Origin: Gnetum montanum
Taxonomy: Eukaryota; Streptophyta; Gnetopsida; Gnetales; Gnetaceae
Assembly (NCBI GenBank): GCA_015680685.1
Contig: MNCI01004501.1
Location: 124,569-188,568 of the forward strand
Length of the DNA: 64,000 bases
Direction of reading: 5' to 3'
Part shown: piece after piece, positions 54,726 through 64,000 of the stretch
Layout: every line of letters begins with the position of its first letter
How positions within the stretch are numbered: the stretch's first letter is position 1
Notes under the pieces: generated by a model
The model's input: only the letters and a program-made list of their open reading frames with translations
Databases searched by the model: none
Told to the model about the DNA's origin: nothing
Translations under genes and position numbers: made by a program

Positions 54726-54866
54726 ATTGCATACTTAGTGAAAACTAAGCGTTTTGATCCCCAAAGTTGCAATGTGTGACACCAAATGAAGCCGTGGTTG
54801 TCCATGGGTCCCAGGGACCTGCTTTTTGCTGGAGAAGTACCAAGCTCGAAATTTTGTGGTGTTTCA

Positions 54867-57050
54867 ATTACTAAATTAGATCTCAAGAATAAAATGTCAA
54901 CTTTTGACCATGAAAATTAACCTAAGCAAACAACGAAGGGTATCCAAATTAAATAATATTATATTTAAAAGACTAATCCTAGGATTATGTTTGTGATCAT
55001 AGATGACACCTAAGTAAGAACCATAGGCATGAGGGCCATCACATACTAAGGAGAAATGACCTCATGGAAAAAGGAAATAACAAAAACAACTATAGCAACA
55101 ACCCTAGGAGCAAGTAATCGAGGCAACCTATGCTACTGAGCCCCTATGTAAGGAACCCAAGGTGGAATTTTTCCATCAACTTCCCACAAAAAAATGATAT
55201 AATTTACGCAAGATAAGATTTCAAGATCGTAATCTAATCTTAAGGTCATGCTCACAAAGGCCTACATCATGAAGATTCATAGTAAGAAAATTCAAACTTC
55301 TTTCCTTTAAAAATTAATTTTTGGGCTATTCTTGAAGGTTGCACCAAAAGAGGTAAGAACATAGCTACAAGGGTATCTACTATGGTCCATTTTCTCCATG
55401 AGTGGAGAATGGTACATGGGTAAAATCTACTTCTTTTGGAATAGCTAATAAGGAGATGCAACCATCAAAATCAAAGACATCACCATCTTTTATTTGATTT
55501 AGGCAATAGTAGAGGCCCTCAAATTACCAAACACTAAGGTAAAGCTAGTAGATATTTCCACTTAGGAGAACCCAAATGCAAAGGAAGAATGGGTCATGTG
55601 GTGCTATGGAGTGGGTCATAAAGAGTACTATACCCTGACTAAGGTGGAGTAAGCCTACTTTAAGATCATAGCCTATCACCTCAATCTAATAGTAAGGTCA
55701 AGTAAGATGACTGCCTTCTCCTCCAAGGCATGCATGGCTCTAAATGAAAATTTTCAAGCCAAGCTATCCTAGCTCATCTTCCTTGAAATAAATATGTATT
55801 TTAAATTAAATGAGAAGCATAGGAAGAAACTTCCTTTTCCATGCCTTATTAGAAAACTCTATAAAACAAGAGGGATAGCACACTACTCTCATGATGTAAT
55901 TCATAGAGCTTCTACCACATCATGGTAGGAGATAATAAAGGATAAGATACCTCCTAAGCTTCCGCTATCACCACCACCACTTGTAGCATCAAAGATAATG
56001 CTATAAATGATGGTAGCTACTGAACATCTAAGGAAACTTAGAAAATAGTAGTGATAACAACAAGCCTTCAAAGATGATAGAGAATCCTTTGTGTACAGGC
56101 TAGCCATAAGTCACTTAAATGAGATGGCAAGGATCATTAGCTAGCTAGATGATAAGGTGACCCTTTTGTTCTCCTCAAAGATAAATTAGGCTCCTATTCA
56201 CTTCAATTTCAACACTGGAGAAGTCACTATGTTCATCTTAGGACAAGCATTTCTTGAAATCTATGGAAATGCAACAACATTCTCTATGATGTTAGAAGAA
56301 GGTGAGGGAGTAACAGTCCTAGTCATGCAATGCAAGGGCTAGGAAATAGTAATAGAGGTGATGAAGGACTAAATTAGAGTATTGAAAGCTTCTATAACAT
56401 CTATCCCTGATGTTTTTACCATGATAGATGTACAAGTATCAATAGCCTGACACAAGAAAGTGTTGGAGTGACTAGTTAGATCCAAGCAACCAATTCTAGA
56501 GATCTTTGATCTCCTAGAATATATTTGTGCTACCTAGTCATAACTACTTAAGAAAACAAGTAACTTGTTGATATAAAACACATAGCTCAATGAGACCACC
56601 ATTAGCAATTACCAATTGGCTATTGAGATTGCAAAACTCAAAGCCTACTTGTTGAATCTTGTCATTCTTAAACTAGAGCTCATAAGAGATGAAGCCTTCC
56701 AATACCTTTAGCAAAAATACCAAGAGGATAAGAATGCAAAGAAGATTATAGTATTTGATGCATCACTATTAGAGGCAATGATGAATTCCTCTAGCCAAGT
56801 GAATAAATGACTACCAGAGAATGTAGAACCTGGTATGTATGTTCAAGTTTGAACATAAATAATTTACAACCTATTTTGTCAACATGAAAGATTTTTTCCC
56901 TATACTATCATGCCTATGGAACATACTGGCATCAACCCATCTAAGTGAAGTCACCTAGACAATCCATAATCCATGAGGCAAAGAAGAAAAAATGAAGGGA
57001 CTTTGGAATGATTTCCAACTTTTAGTAGTAGTAGCAGTAATAACAAATAA
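54867..57050 (+). pseudogene. Debris resembling a plant retroelement accessory ORF
   Basis: A plus-strand frame can be followed with stops from about 55150 to 57000: GDATIKIKDITIF then AIVEALKLPNTKVKLVDIS, EWVMWCYGVGHKEYYTLTK, then LPFPCLIRKLYKTRGIAHYS. This order of blocks (strand, LxLP, LPFPxLI) resembles the putative plant transposon protein class common in Athila/Tat elements and is reminiscent of Y exon 4. Near 56590-56750 a helical, coiled-coil-like stretch (LAIEIAKLKAYLLN) follows. Here the segment is on the plus strand; the element it belonged to was not identified. Confidence 0.45.
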
Positions 57051-57924
57051 TGATGACATCACCTAGCCCATGTCTAATCATCAATATGATTGTACATAGA
57101 TGTTTGTGTGTTTTTTTGTTTGTATTTTTGTGTTGTTTTATTGATGATGTTCTTAGGGTATTTTGACATGTTTGGGAGTGTTTTGGGACTATTTTGAATG
57201 ATTTTAAAAGGTTCTATGAGCTATGGAAATCATTTTGAAGGTGTTTGGAAGTTCTAAACATTTAAACGAGCATCTTTGTATTTTTCCCTAGGAGGCGGGA
57301 CATCCTAACTACAGGTGAGACATCCCAACTATATCTAGGACATTCCAACTACACTTGCTAATTAGTTATGACTAGTTTTAGGAAATTCTTTTAGATGAAT
57401 TCTCAAGTTTGGATGAATTCTAGTGGAATAAGTAGATGTCCCAACCAAGACATCCCACATGGTTTTAGAATATCCTAGTTGTTAATAGCCACTTTTAGAT
57501 GAGACGTTATATTCTCCTCCAAGATGTCCCAAATGAACATGGAATAATTTTCTACATAATTTTAAAGATTTAAATTTTGAATTTAAAGAGGAAAGATGAA
57601 GAGATAGGAGAAAATATATAGATAGATCTCTCGAGCCTTCATTTTGGTCAAGAGAAAGTCTAGGGAGTTTAGAGAAGAGTTTAAGAAGAGATGAATTTTT
57701 AACAAGATGCCTTGATCATCATCCTTGTGTGTGTGATTGCTTTATTTGAGTGTGTGAGAGTTTGATTGAATCTCTTGTCTATCCTTGGAAATTTATGCTT
57801 CATTTCATATGTAAATTCTCCATTTGAGCAAGAATAAAGCTTTCATTTTCCAAGTCTTATTCAAATTTGCTATGTTGTAACTTGAGAGAGCTTGGATTAT
57901 GGAATTCATGAGAGCTCATCATCA
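57051..57924 (+). repeat. 5' LTR of element D
   Basis: 874 bp, TGATGACATCACC ... GCTCATCATCA. It aligns with 62071-62862 (TGAGGACATCACC ... GCTCCTCATCA); by eye the copies differ by 10-15 percent plus indels. U3 holds a GACATCCCAACTA-type repeat (57296-57530). Confidence 0.85.
57296..57530. repeat. U3 repeat GACATCCCAACTA in element D
   Basis: GACATCCTAACTAC, GACATCCCAACTAT, GACATTCCAACTAC, GATGTCCCAACCAA, GACATCCCACATGG and relatives recur with about 20-25-bp spacing; the 3' LTR has the same at 62310-62470. A simple direct repeat, not palindromic. Confidence 0.6.
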
Positions 57925-57927
57925 AGT

Positions 57928-57939
57928 TAGTATCAAAGC
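57928..57939 (+). other. Primer-binding site of element D (initiator tRNA-Met type)
   Basis: TAGTATCAAAGC three bases after the 5' LTR differs from the initiator-Met complement TGGTATCAGAGC by two G-to-A changes. This primer is usual for chromoviruses and many plant LTR elements. Confidence 0.75.
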
Positions 57940-58260
57940 ATCTTGGAATTAAAGACAATTACATTCAAGTGGATAATTCTCATCTTAATTGCAAAGAATC
58001 ACTCCAAATTCTCAAGTTTGGATGAATTCTATCTTGCTAATTATTCTACTGATTGTAGGGTTTGAAAATTTCCCTTTGATTCCTAAGTTTGTCATGTCTT
58101 TCAAGAATTGGAAGATAATTGTGGAATTGGACACCCATTCATTGGTAATAGCTAGGATTTAAAGATCTGAGTATTTCTTATCTCATTCCTTGAAAAATCT
58201 TCAAAATTTTAACTCTCTTGGAGAATTTTATGGAAATTACCTTTTAGATCAATTTTCATC

Positions 58261-59480
58261 ATGTCTCCAAAGAAGAAGATAGTTCAAGCTTTGTTAAGAG
58301 ATATGGATGACACGAGAAATGTTCTCAAGCTCATTGTTGAGAAAATTAAAAGGCTTGAAGAGAACAAAGAACATGCTACTTCATTAAAAGCATCTAAGTA
58401 AGGGCACAATTCATGCAATCCTTCATCCATATCTTCTTTAAAACATTCCTTAACGCCTTCCCTTGAAGATGAATACTTTCTAGAAGGAGAAGCTTAAGAT
58501 TATGTGTTTATTCATGATGCTAGTGTTGAGAATAAGTCTCAAGGTTTTATTTTTCCTAAGAAAGGAAAAAAGAAACTTCTTTCTAAGCCTTAAAGGAAGC
58601 AAGGTAAAGGAATTAAAGTCACTCTTACAAAAGCTTTCAAACATGCTTCAAGGATGCCTCATGTTGAACTCAAATCCTTCAATGGCATGGAAGGAAATAA
58701 ATCCTTCCTCTCTTAGTTGAAAATGATTAGTAAGTACTTTGAACTTGAAGATGTGGAAAATCATCAAAAAGTATCCATGATAAAACCAAATTAGATGGCA
58801 TAGCACTTGTTTTCTGGGACAAGGAAAGTCATTCTTACTAGGTGAACAATGGTACTTCTATCAAGGATTGGTCTTTAATGAAATTCATGCTCAACCTAAT
58901 ATTTCATTAGACTCATCATAGATAAGAGGTCATCCCAAAATTGACGTACCTAAGGCAAGGTGATAAGAGTGTCAAGGACTACTACATAGAATCTTGTAAG
59001 GCTTTCAAGCTTAAAAAAGTTCATTGGAATGATTATGAATAAACATCTAACTTTCAAGGAGGACTTATAAGGAAGTATCATCAAGAGCTAATCTTCTATG
59101 AAACCTAGTCATTGAACAAGGCTTTTGAATTGGTTCTTAAGGTTAAGAAGAAACTCCAAGGATACAAAAAAGATCCCAAATTTTCTAAAGGTAAGAACTC
59201 CAAAGCTTTTAAAGGTGAGAAAGAAACCAAGGAGAAGGGAAATGCCAAAGAAGATACAAAGGAGAAGTAAGAGAAGTTCAAGGAGGGCTAAGATTCCAAT
59301 AAAGGCTAGTCCAAGAATGAAAAATGTTAAGAGAATGGCTATGCATCTAGACTTCAATGCTTTAATTATGGTCAAAAGGGACATAAAAAATGGAAGTGCA
59401 AAATGCCAAAGATCTCTGAAGTTAAGGAACTTCAAACCTTGGAAAAGGAAGAATCCTCTAATGAAGGTAATCCTCATGTA
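58261..59480 (+). pseudogene. Gag of element D
   Basis: Starts MSPKKKIVQALLRDMDDTRN, then a Lys/Ser-rich region, VELKSFNGMEG near 58660 and a basic C-terminus. The zinc knuckle (59358-59399) reads CFNYGQKGHKKWKC; the second Cys of the CX2CX4HX4C pattern is Tyr (TGT to TAT). Stops at about 58399, 58497 and later, and frame changes around 58780 and 59268. Confidence 0.75.
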
Positions 59481-60240
59481 CCAATGATTGAAGATATTAC
59501 TAAAACTAATTCTTGCACTTTTATGAAAAATGTTAATGCCAATGAAGTTCCTAGAAGAAAGATGCTCTTTAGGATTGGAGCTAGGTATCTAGATAGTAGT
59601 GAATGGATACATTTTAATTAATGGCAGGGCTCAAGAAATTTTCATTTCTTCAAAGGCTATTTTTAAGCTTGGCTTGAAGAAATCTCCATATCCTAGACTC
59701 TATAGAGTCTATTGGCTATCTAAGGATCATTTCTAGGTTGGCTATCCAAGGATCATTTCTAAGAGGTTAAGGAGAATTGTATTTTATCTTTAAAATTGAT
59801 TTTTTTAAGGACAACGTACATTGTGACATCCTTCCTATTGATTGTGCTATTGTTATTTTTGGAAGACCTTGGAGCTTTAATAATAAGGTGTATTTTAGTG
59901 GAGCAAGAAATATTTGATCTATTCCAAGAGAAGATGGGATACATGAACTCATTCATATGACTTGGTAGTAGTATAAGGAAAATTTTCCTATTAATACTTC
60001 ATTGATCTTGCTAAGTGAGCAAGATTACCAACAAGCACATGAAGATGTTTGGCATGGTTTATCATCATGTCAATACTTGGAACAAGTGAAGAGAAGCATA
60101 CAAATGTACTTTCTCCAATGATGCAACCTTTGGAATTAGAATTGACTAATGTTTTCAAGGAAAAATTGGAAAGACTTCCACTAATGAGATCCATCCAACA
60201 TCAAATTGACTTCATACCAAGAGCTACAATTCTAAATGAA
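59481..60240 (+). pseudogene. Protease region of element D
   Basis: Follows the zinc knuckle. FRIGARYLDSSEWIHF (59572-59618) precedes a degraded region with LGLKK and SFLLIVLLLFLEDLGAL (about 59830-59880, aligned with IVILGRPWSF in another frame). A 26-bp duplication lies at 59714-59765 (GGCTATCYAAGGATCATTTC twice). No catalytic D-x-G motif is readable. Confidence 0.45.
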
Positions 60241-60249
60241 AGAGCCTAC

Positions 60250-61110
60250 CACATGACTCCAAATTAGAGGGAAGAATTGAGAAAGCAAGTAAATTACTCT
60301 CTAATGATTTTATTAAAGAAATCATCTCTCCTTATGTCATTCTAGCTATGTTGGTTCCCAAGAAGAACACTAATGACTTAAGGATATGCATAGAGTCTAG
60401 GGCTATTAATAGGATTACTATCAAGTATAGATATTCTATTCCTAGGATGGATGACATTCTTGATGTGCTTACCAATGCTGAGATTTTTTCTAAAATTAAT
60501 TTAAAAAGTGATTATCATCAAATAAGGATTAGATTGGAAGATGAATGAAAAACAACCTTTAAGACACTAAATGGCTTGTATGAGTGGCTAGTCATGCCTT
60601 TTGGCCTAACTAACACTCCAACCATATCTATGAGGCTCATGCATGATTTCCTAAGGGATTTCATTCGTAAATATTAAATTTCCTTCTTTAATGACATTAT
60701 TGTATATAGTTTTAAGAAAAAGGACCATGTACATCATTTGAGGATGATATGATCCAAGTTACAAGAGGTAAAGTTGGTGATTAATGCTAAGAAATGCTAC
60801 TTCATGTAGAAAGAAATTATCTACCTAGATCATGTTGACTCCAAGAACCAAGTCAAGATGAAATCAAGTAAGATAAAGATAGTTAAGAAATGGACTTCAC
60901 ATAAGGATGTGGGAGAGGTGAGGTCTTTTCTTGGTTTGGCTAGCTTCTATAGGATATTTATTAAGAATTTTAGTTCCATTGCATGGCCTATGCTCTCTTG
61001 TTTGATGAAAAATTCAGCCTTTATGTGGAATAATAAGAAAGAAAAGAAAAAATTTGTAGTGCTACATTTTTGGAAATTTCAAAATTTTGAAAACATTTTG
61101 AAGTGAAAGT
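60250..61110 (+). pseudogene. Reverse transcriptase of element D
   Basis: PYVILAMLVPKKNTNDLRIC, ESRAINRITIKYRYSIPRMD, IFSKINLKSDYHQIRIR and WLVMPFGLT are standard Ty3 chromovirus RT blocks. The first catalytic Asp is Asn (FSKIN), and the YxDD site reads FFNDIIVYS, one Asp changed to Asn. LGLASFYRIFIKNFSSIA (60930-60990) precedes RNase H. Stops at 60546, 60675 and elsewhere. Confidence 0.8.
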
Positions 61111-61670
61111 AGATGCAAGTAGGCTTGATATTGAAGGTGTGCTTTTTCAAAAAGGTAGGTTAATTGCATTCTTTTATAAAAAATTAAATGAATCTAGACA
61201 AAATTATAGTGTGTATGAAAAGGAGTTATATGCTATACTTGAAGCCATTGAACATTTGAGACATTAATTGCTAAGATTAGAATTTCTTTTATATACTAAT
61301 TATAGAGCACTTTAATTTGTGAATTTTCAAAAGAAATTGAGTGCCAAGCACATGAAATGAGTAGATCAATTGCAAGAATTTCATTTTTTTTGAAACATAG
61401 GAGTGGCAAGTCTAATATTGTGATTGATGATTTGTCTAGAGTTCATGTTATTTCTTCTAATGTGAAAGTTCAAGTATTTGACTCTTTTTCTTCATTATAT
61501 CCTAATGATAAGGATTTTTTTTGCAATTTGAAAAGAGTTATCTTTTCCATTATTAGGAAGGACTAATCAATGGAAATCTTATCATGTGAAAAATGGGATT
61601 TTATTTAAGAATGAAAAAATTTGTATTCCAAAGTATGAATTTAGGTACAAAAATATTAAAGAGAAATACT
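61111..61670 (+). pseudogene. RNase H and connector of element D
   Basis: KLNESRQNYSVYEKELYAI (61183-61240) and RVHVISSNVK-type connector after FFLKHRSGKSNIVIDDLSR (61378-61440), where chromoviruses have a K-x-G-x-x-N-x-V-A-D-x-L-S-R block. Frame broken several times. Confidence 0.7.
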
Positions 61671-62000
61671 AAACTGACATGGCTATACATATGGATAAGT
61701 CTAGGACATTGGAATTGGTGAACAAAAAGTACTTTTGGTCAAGTATGTATAGTGATGTGGTTAAATTTGTAAAAGAATGCTATATTTGTCAAAATTTCAA
61801 AAGGGGAAAAGGTGTAGATAGTCATTATCCACCTTTGCTAATCTCAAATGCTCCTTGGTAAAGTGTTTATTTTTGCATTTCCGAAGCAAGAGAGGCTAGG
61901 AGCATAAGAGGTAGAAAAGTGCATGAGTACTTGATGCATTGGAATGATGAAGGGTCTGACAATGCCATTTGGATCCATGAGAAAGATTTGGCTTTGTGGG
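61671..62000 (+). pseudogene. Integrase zinc finger joined to a chromodomain in element D
   Basis: The open stretch has AIHMDKSRTLELVNKKYFW and CYICQNFKRGKG, the HHCC zinc finger, and ends SNAPW at 61858, just before the catalytic core should begin. From about 61885, RGRKVHEYLMHWNDEGSDNA and IWIHEKDL form a chromodomain-like block (aromatic-Leu-x-x-Trp ... Trp). The whole catalytic core and C-terminal part between, normally about 300 codons, are missing, so the junction near 61861 is a deletion. Chromodomains direct integration to marked chromatin. Confidence 0.7.
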
Positions 62001-62053
62001 GGCTTAATGTTATCCCAAGTGTACAAACAAATTAAGGACAAGTTTAACTTCTT

Positions 62054-62067
62054 AAGGGTGGGAGAGA
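62054..62067 (+). other. Polypurine tract of element D
   Basis: AAGGGTGGGAGAGA, followed by TGA and the 3' LTR start at 62071. Purine-rich except for one T. Confidence 0.7.
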
Positions 62068-62070
62068 TGA

Positions 62071-62862
62071 TGAGGACATCACCCAGCCTATGTCTAATCC
62101 TCAATATGTTTGTACATAGATATTTATTTATTGTTGTGTTTGTATTTTTGTGTTGTTTTGTTGATGATAATATCAAGGTATTTTGACATGTTTATGAGTG
62201 TTTTGGAAATATTTTGATGAGTTTAAGAGGTTTTGGAAGCTATGGGGACTTGTTTGGAGATGTTTGAAGGTTCCAGGTCTTGAAACAAGCATTTTTGTAT
62301 TTTTTCCTAGTAGGTGGGAAATCCTAGCTATAGATGAGAAATCTCAATTGGATTTAGGACACCCCAACTATAGTTGAGATGTCCCAACCAAAACGTCCCA
62401 TATGATTTCAGGACAACCCAACTATTAACAACTACTTTCTAGTGAAACATCCCATTCTCCTTTGAGACATCCTAGACAAACACAAGACAATTTCATACAA
62501 ACTTTTAAAGATTTAAATTTTGAATTTAAGAAGGTAAGGTGAAGAGATAGGGAGGAAGGATATAAACAGACCTCTTGAGCCTTCATTTTGTTCAAGATAG
62601 TCTAGTAAGTTAAGAAAAGAGTAGAAGAGATAGAGTCTTGGCAAGGTGGCTTGATCATCATCCTTATGTGTGTGTGATTACTTTGATTGAATGTGTGAGA
62701 GTTTGATTGAATATCTTGTTTATCCTTGGGAATTTATGATTCTTTCATATGTAAAATCTCCATTTGGTCAAGAATAAAGCTTTTATTTTTCTTTTTATTT
62801 AAATTTGTTGTTTTGTGAGTTAAGAGAGCTTGGATTCTGGAATTCATGGGAGCTCCTCATCA
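62071..62862 (+). repeat. 3' LTR of element D
   Basis: 792 bp, shorter than the 5' copy by indels. Ends CTCCTCATCA. Contains the GACATCC-type repeat in U3 (62310-62470). Confidence 0.85.
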
Positions 62863-63818
62863 ATAGGATAGCCCAAGCCTCCAATAGGGTAGGGACATGA
62901 TGAAGGATCCTTCACACTACTGAAGTCTCCACCTCTAGGCATGATGTGAAGATTTTATGTCGTTTTAATCCATCTAGTAGGAACTTGTCATTTTTATCAA
63001 GTTTTCAAATTCTTTATACATTACATCAATTTTAAACCCATGCAAATTCTAAGTCAAAATTGCACTCAAGAGTTGTTTTATTTATTACAATTCGTTAGTT
63101 AGTTCCATACTTCCCCAAATTTTGTAAGAGACTTGGTCACATTTTATTCACTTAAGGATGAGTTTTAAGCTAGTCATGGAGGTATGATGAAGTGTCAATA
63201 AGTTGGCTACATTGATGAATTCTCATTAATGCATCCTCATCAACGCATCCTTCGATATGTTGATGCATATGCATTGCCATTAATCCTCCAAAAGCCTATA
63301 TAAATGTGTACATTAGCCACATTTAGGATACCTTTGGTTATTCTCATAGTGAAGCTCTTGGAGTTTCTTCCATAGGACTTAGTGAAATATCCCTCTAAGT
63401 GTTAATACATGGATTGAATTAATTATATAGGGTTTTGTTTGAGTACAAGATGTACTTGAATACTATTTCATGACAAAAATAAAATCAGTATTTCTTCTCT
63501 CCATTGCAATGCTTAAATTAGCTTAAGTTTTACTCAGAAGCATTTTATTTTAAATTTAATATACTTTTCTATACTTAAGCATTTGATATATTGTTTTATT
63601 TCATAGCAACATGAGTATGACCACTTTGAGCATGATATCCTAACACTTAGTAATCTCAACAATGAATACTTGGTATGCCCAACAATAAGCACTTGGTAAC
63701 CTAGCATTGTTAGTATAAGTTCATGATGTGTATGGAAACTGGGAACAAATACTCTATGTTTAGGATAGTTTAGTTATTAATTAGTTAAAGTTTAATATTT
63801 TAATCACTTCTTCCATTA
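62863..63818. other. Unassigned sequence right of element D
   Basis: No protein domain. A TATATAAA block at 63297-63304 preceded by a TTGATGCATATGCATTGCC near-palindrome suggests the promoter part of another LTR, but no boundaries can be drawn. Confidence 0.35.
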
Positions 63819-63940
63819 NNNNNNNNNNNNNNNNNNNNNNNNNNNNNNNNNNNNNNNNNNNNNNNNNNNNNNNNNNNNNNNNNNNNNNNNNNNNNNNNNN
63901 NNNNNNNNNNNNNNNNNNNNNNNNNNNNNNNNNNNNNNNN
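63819..63940. other. Assembly gap (122 N)
   Basis: A run of undetermined bases; 60 bases of AT-rich sequence follow to the window end. Single undetermined bases also occur at 52777 and 52826, inside Y gag. Confidence 0.99.
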
Positions 63941-64000
63941 TAAATATAAATATCCTACACCTCAATCACACTTAGTCATATAGATGAAGTTAACAAAAGT

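Larger units (their letters stand above)
37375..54866 (-). mobile_element. Element Y: 17.5-kb Tat-like Ty3/gypsy retrotransposon with an antisense gene
   Basis: Two 1152-bp LTRs (minus-strand TGAAACACCACA ... GGTACA) flanked by ATTAT (37370-37374) and ATTAC (54867-54871), a 5-bp duplication with one transition. Minus-strand order: 5' LTR (53715-54866), primer site, leader array, gag (about 53160-50546), protease (50053-49145), AGTTTA array, the plus-strand gene (44130-48623), second AGTTTA array, RT (43470-42239), RNase H, second RNase H, integrase (to 40039), third AGTTTA array, polypurine tract hairpin, 3' LTR. RT, integrase and zinc-finger key residues are present, but several stops and frameshifts break the frames. 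CpG-rich and higher in GC than its surroundings, hence younger. Two RNase H domains and the gag zinc motif place it with Tat-lineage elements; length is in the Ogre range. Confidence 0.85.
53715..54866 (-). repeat. 5' LTR of element Y
   Basis: 1152 bp, minus strand TGAAACACCACA ... GGTACA. TATA box at 54258-54266 (minus ATATAAAAA), about 600 bp from the LTR start. The U3 palindrome array is at 54359-54725. The U5 side carries GCGTAAAC half-sites (53930-53980). Confidence 0.9.
57051..62862 (+). mobile_element. Element D: chromovirus-type Ty3/gypsy element, internally deleted
   Basis: 5.8 kb with LTRs 57051-57924 and 62071-62862. Order: LTR, initiator-Met-type primer site (57928-57939), gag (58261 on), protease region, RT, RNase H, integrase zinc finger, chromodomain, polypurine tract AAGGGTGGGAGAGA (62054-62067), LTR. 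The integrase catalytic core is missing. Frames are broken. Flanks AATAA and ATAGG do not match. Initiator-Met primer, RT type and chromodomain separate it from A, B, C and Y. Confidence 0.8.

Noticed and set aside
57925-57945. tRNA-Met gene
   Set aside because: Only a short complement of the tRNA 3' end next to an LTR; it is a primer site.
57046-62867. Target duplication of element D
   Set aside because: AATAA on the left and ATAGG on the right share too little to support one.

Overview
The window is a stretch of nuclear repeat DNA from a large-genome land plant. Short plant-type GT-AG introns, Ty3/gypsy LTR retrotransposons of two plant lineages and heavy loss of CpG in the older copies support this. 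A gymnosperm would fit, but nothing in the sequence proves it. I see no host single-copy gene, tRNA, rRNA or CRISPR. Almost everything is nested and decayed retrotransposon sequence.

Layout. 1-1780: LTR-like remnant with a 73-bp tandem array. 2052-9882: element A (plus strand), 1.6-kb LTRs and an exact 5-bp target duplication (AGCAT), with gag and protease but no RT, RNase H or integrase. 9883-10684: LTR remnant interrupted by A. 10980-12530: gag/protease debris. 12805-13310 and 17998-18572: two copies of one short solo LTR. About 13.3-25.2 kb: element B (minus strand), with LTR end, integrase, two RNase H domains, RT and then plus-strand exons. About 25.3-35.5 kb: element C (plus strand), with LTR end, gag, protease, a minus-strand gene and the integrase end. 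37375-54866: element Y (minus strand), the youngest and most complete, 17.5 kb with two 1152-bp LTRs. 54867-57050: debris resembling the plant-retroelement accessory ORF class. 57051-62862: element D, a chromovirus with an initiator-Met primer site and a chromodomain but no integrase core. 62863-64000: unassigned, with a 122-base N gap.

Elements A, B, C and Y are one extended family. They share a Tat-type gag zinc motif, a DDGA protease where it can be read, a primer-site block and a polypurine tract. B and Y also carry two RNase H domains.

The main discovery candidate is an antisense, intron-containing gene carried by Y between protease and RT (44130-48623, plus strand). It has eight inferred exons, its own TATA box and a TGACGTCA site. 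It encodes an FCP1/NIF-type HAD phosphatase-like domain that has lost its catalytic aspartates, a segment resembling plant retroelement accessory proteins, an acidic linker and a coiled coil. Homologous antisense exons lie at the same relative place in B (plus strand) and C (minus strand), so it is an old, inherited part of the family rather than a chance insertion.

Other unusual structure: a conserved hairpin enclosing the polypurine tract and 3' LTR start in three elements; family-specific palindrome arrays in U3 (GCGTATACGC in Y); and a repeat motif around AGTTTA that separates the coding cassettes of Y. All coordinates and homologies were read by eye. Percentages are rough and no database was searched.
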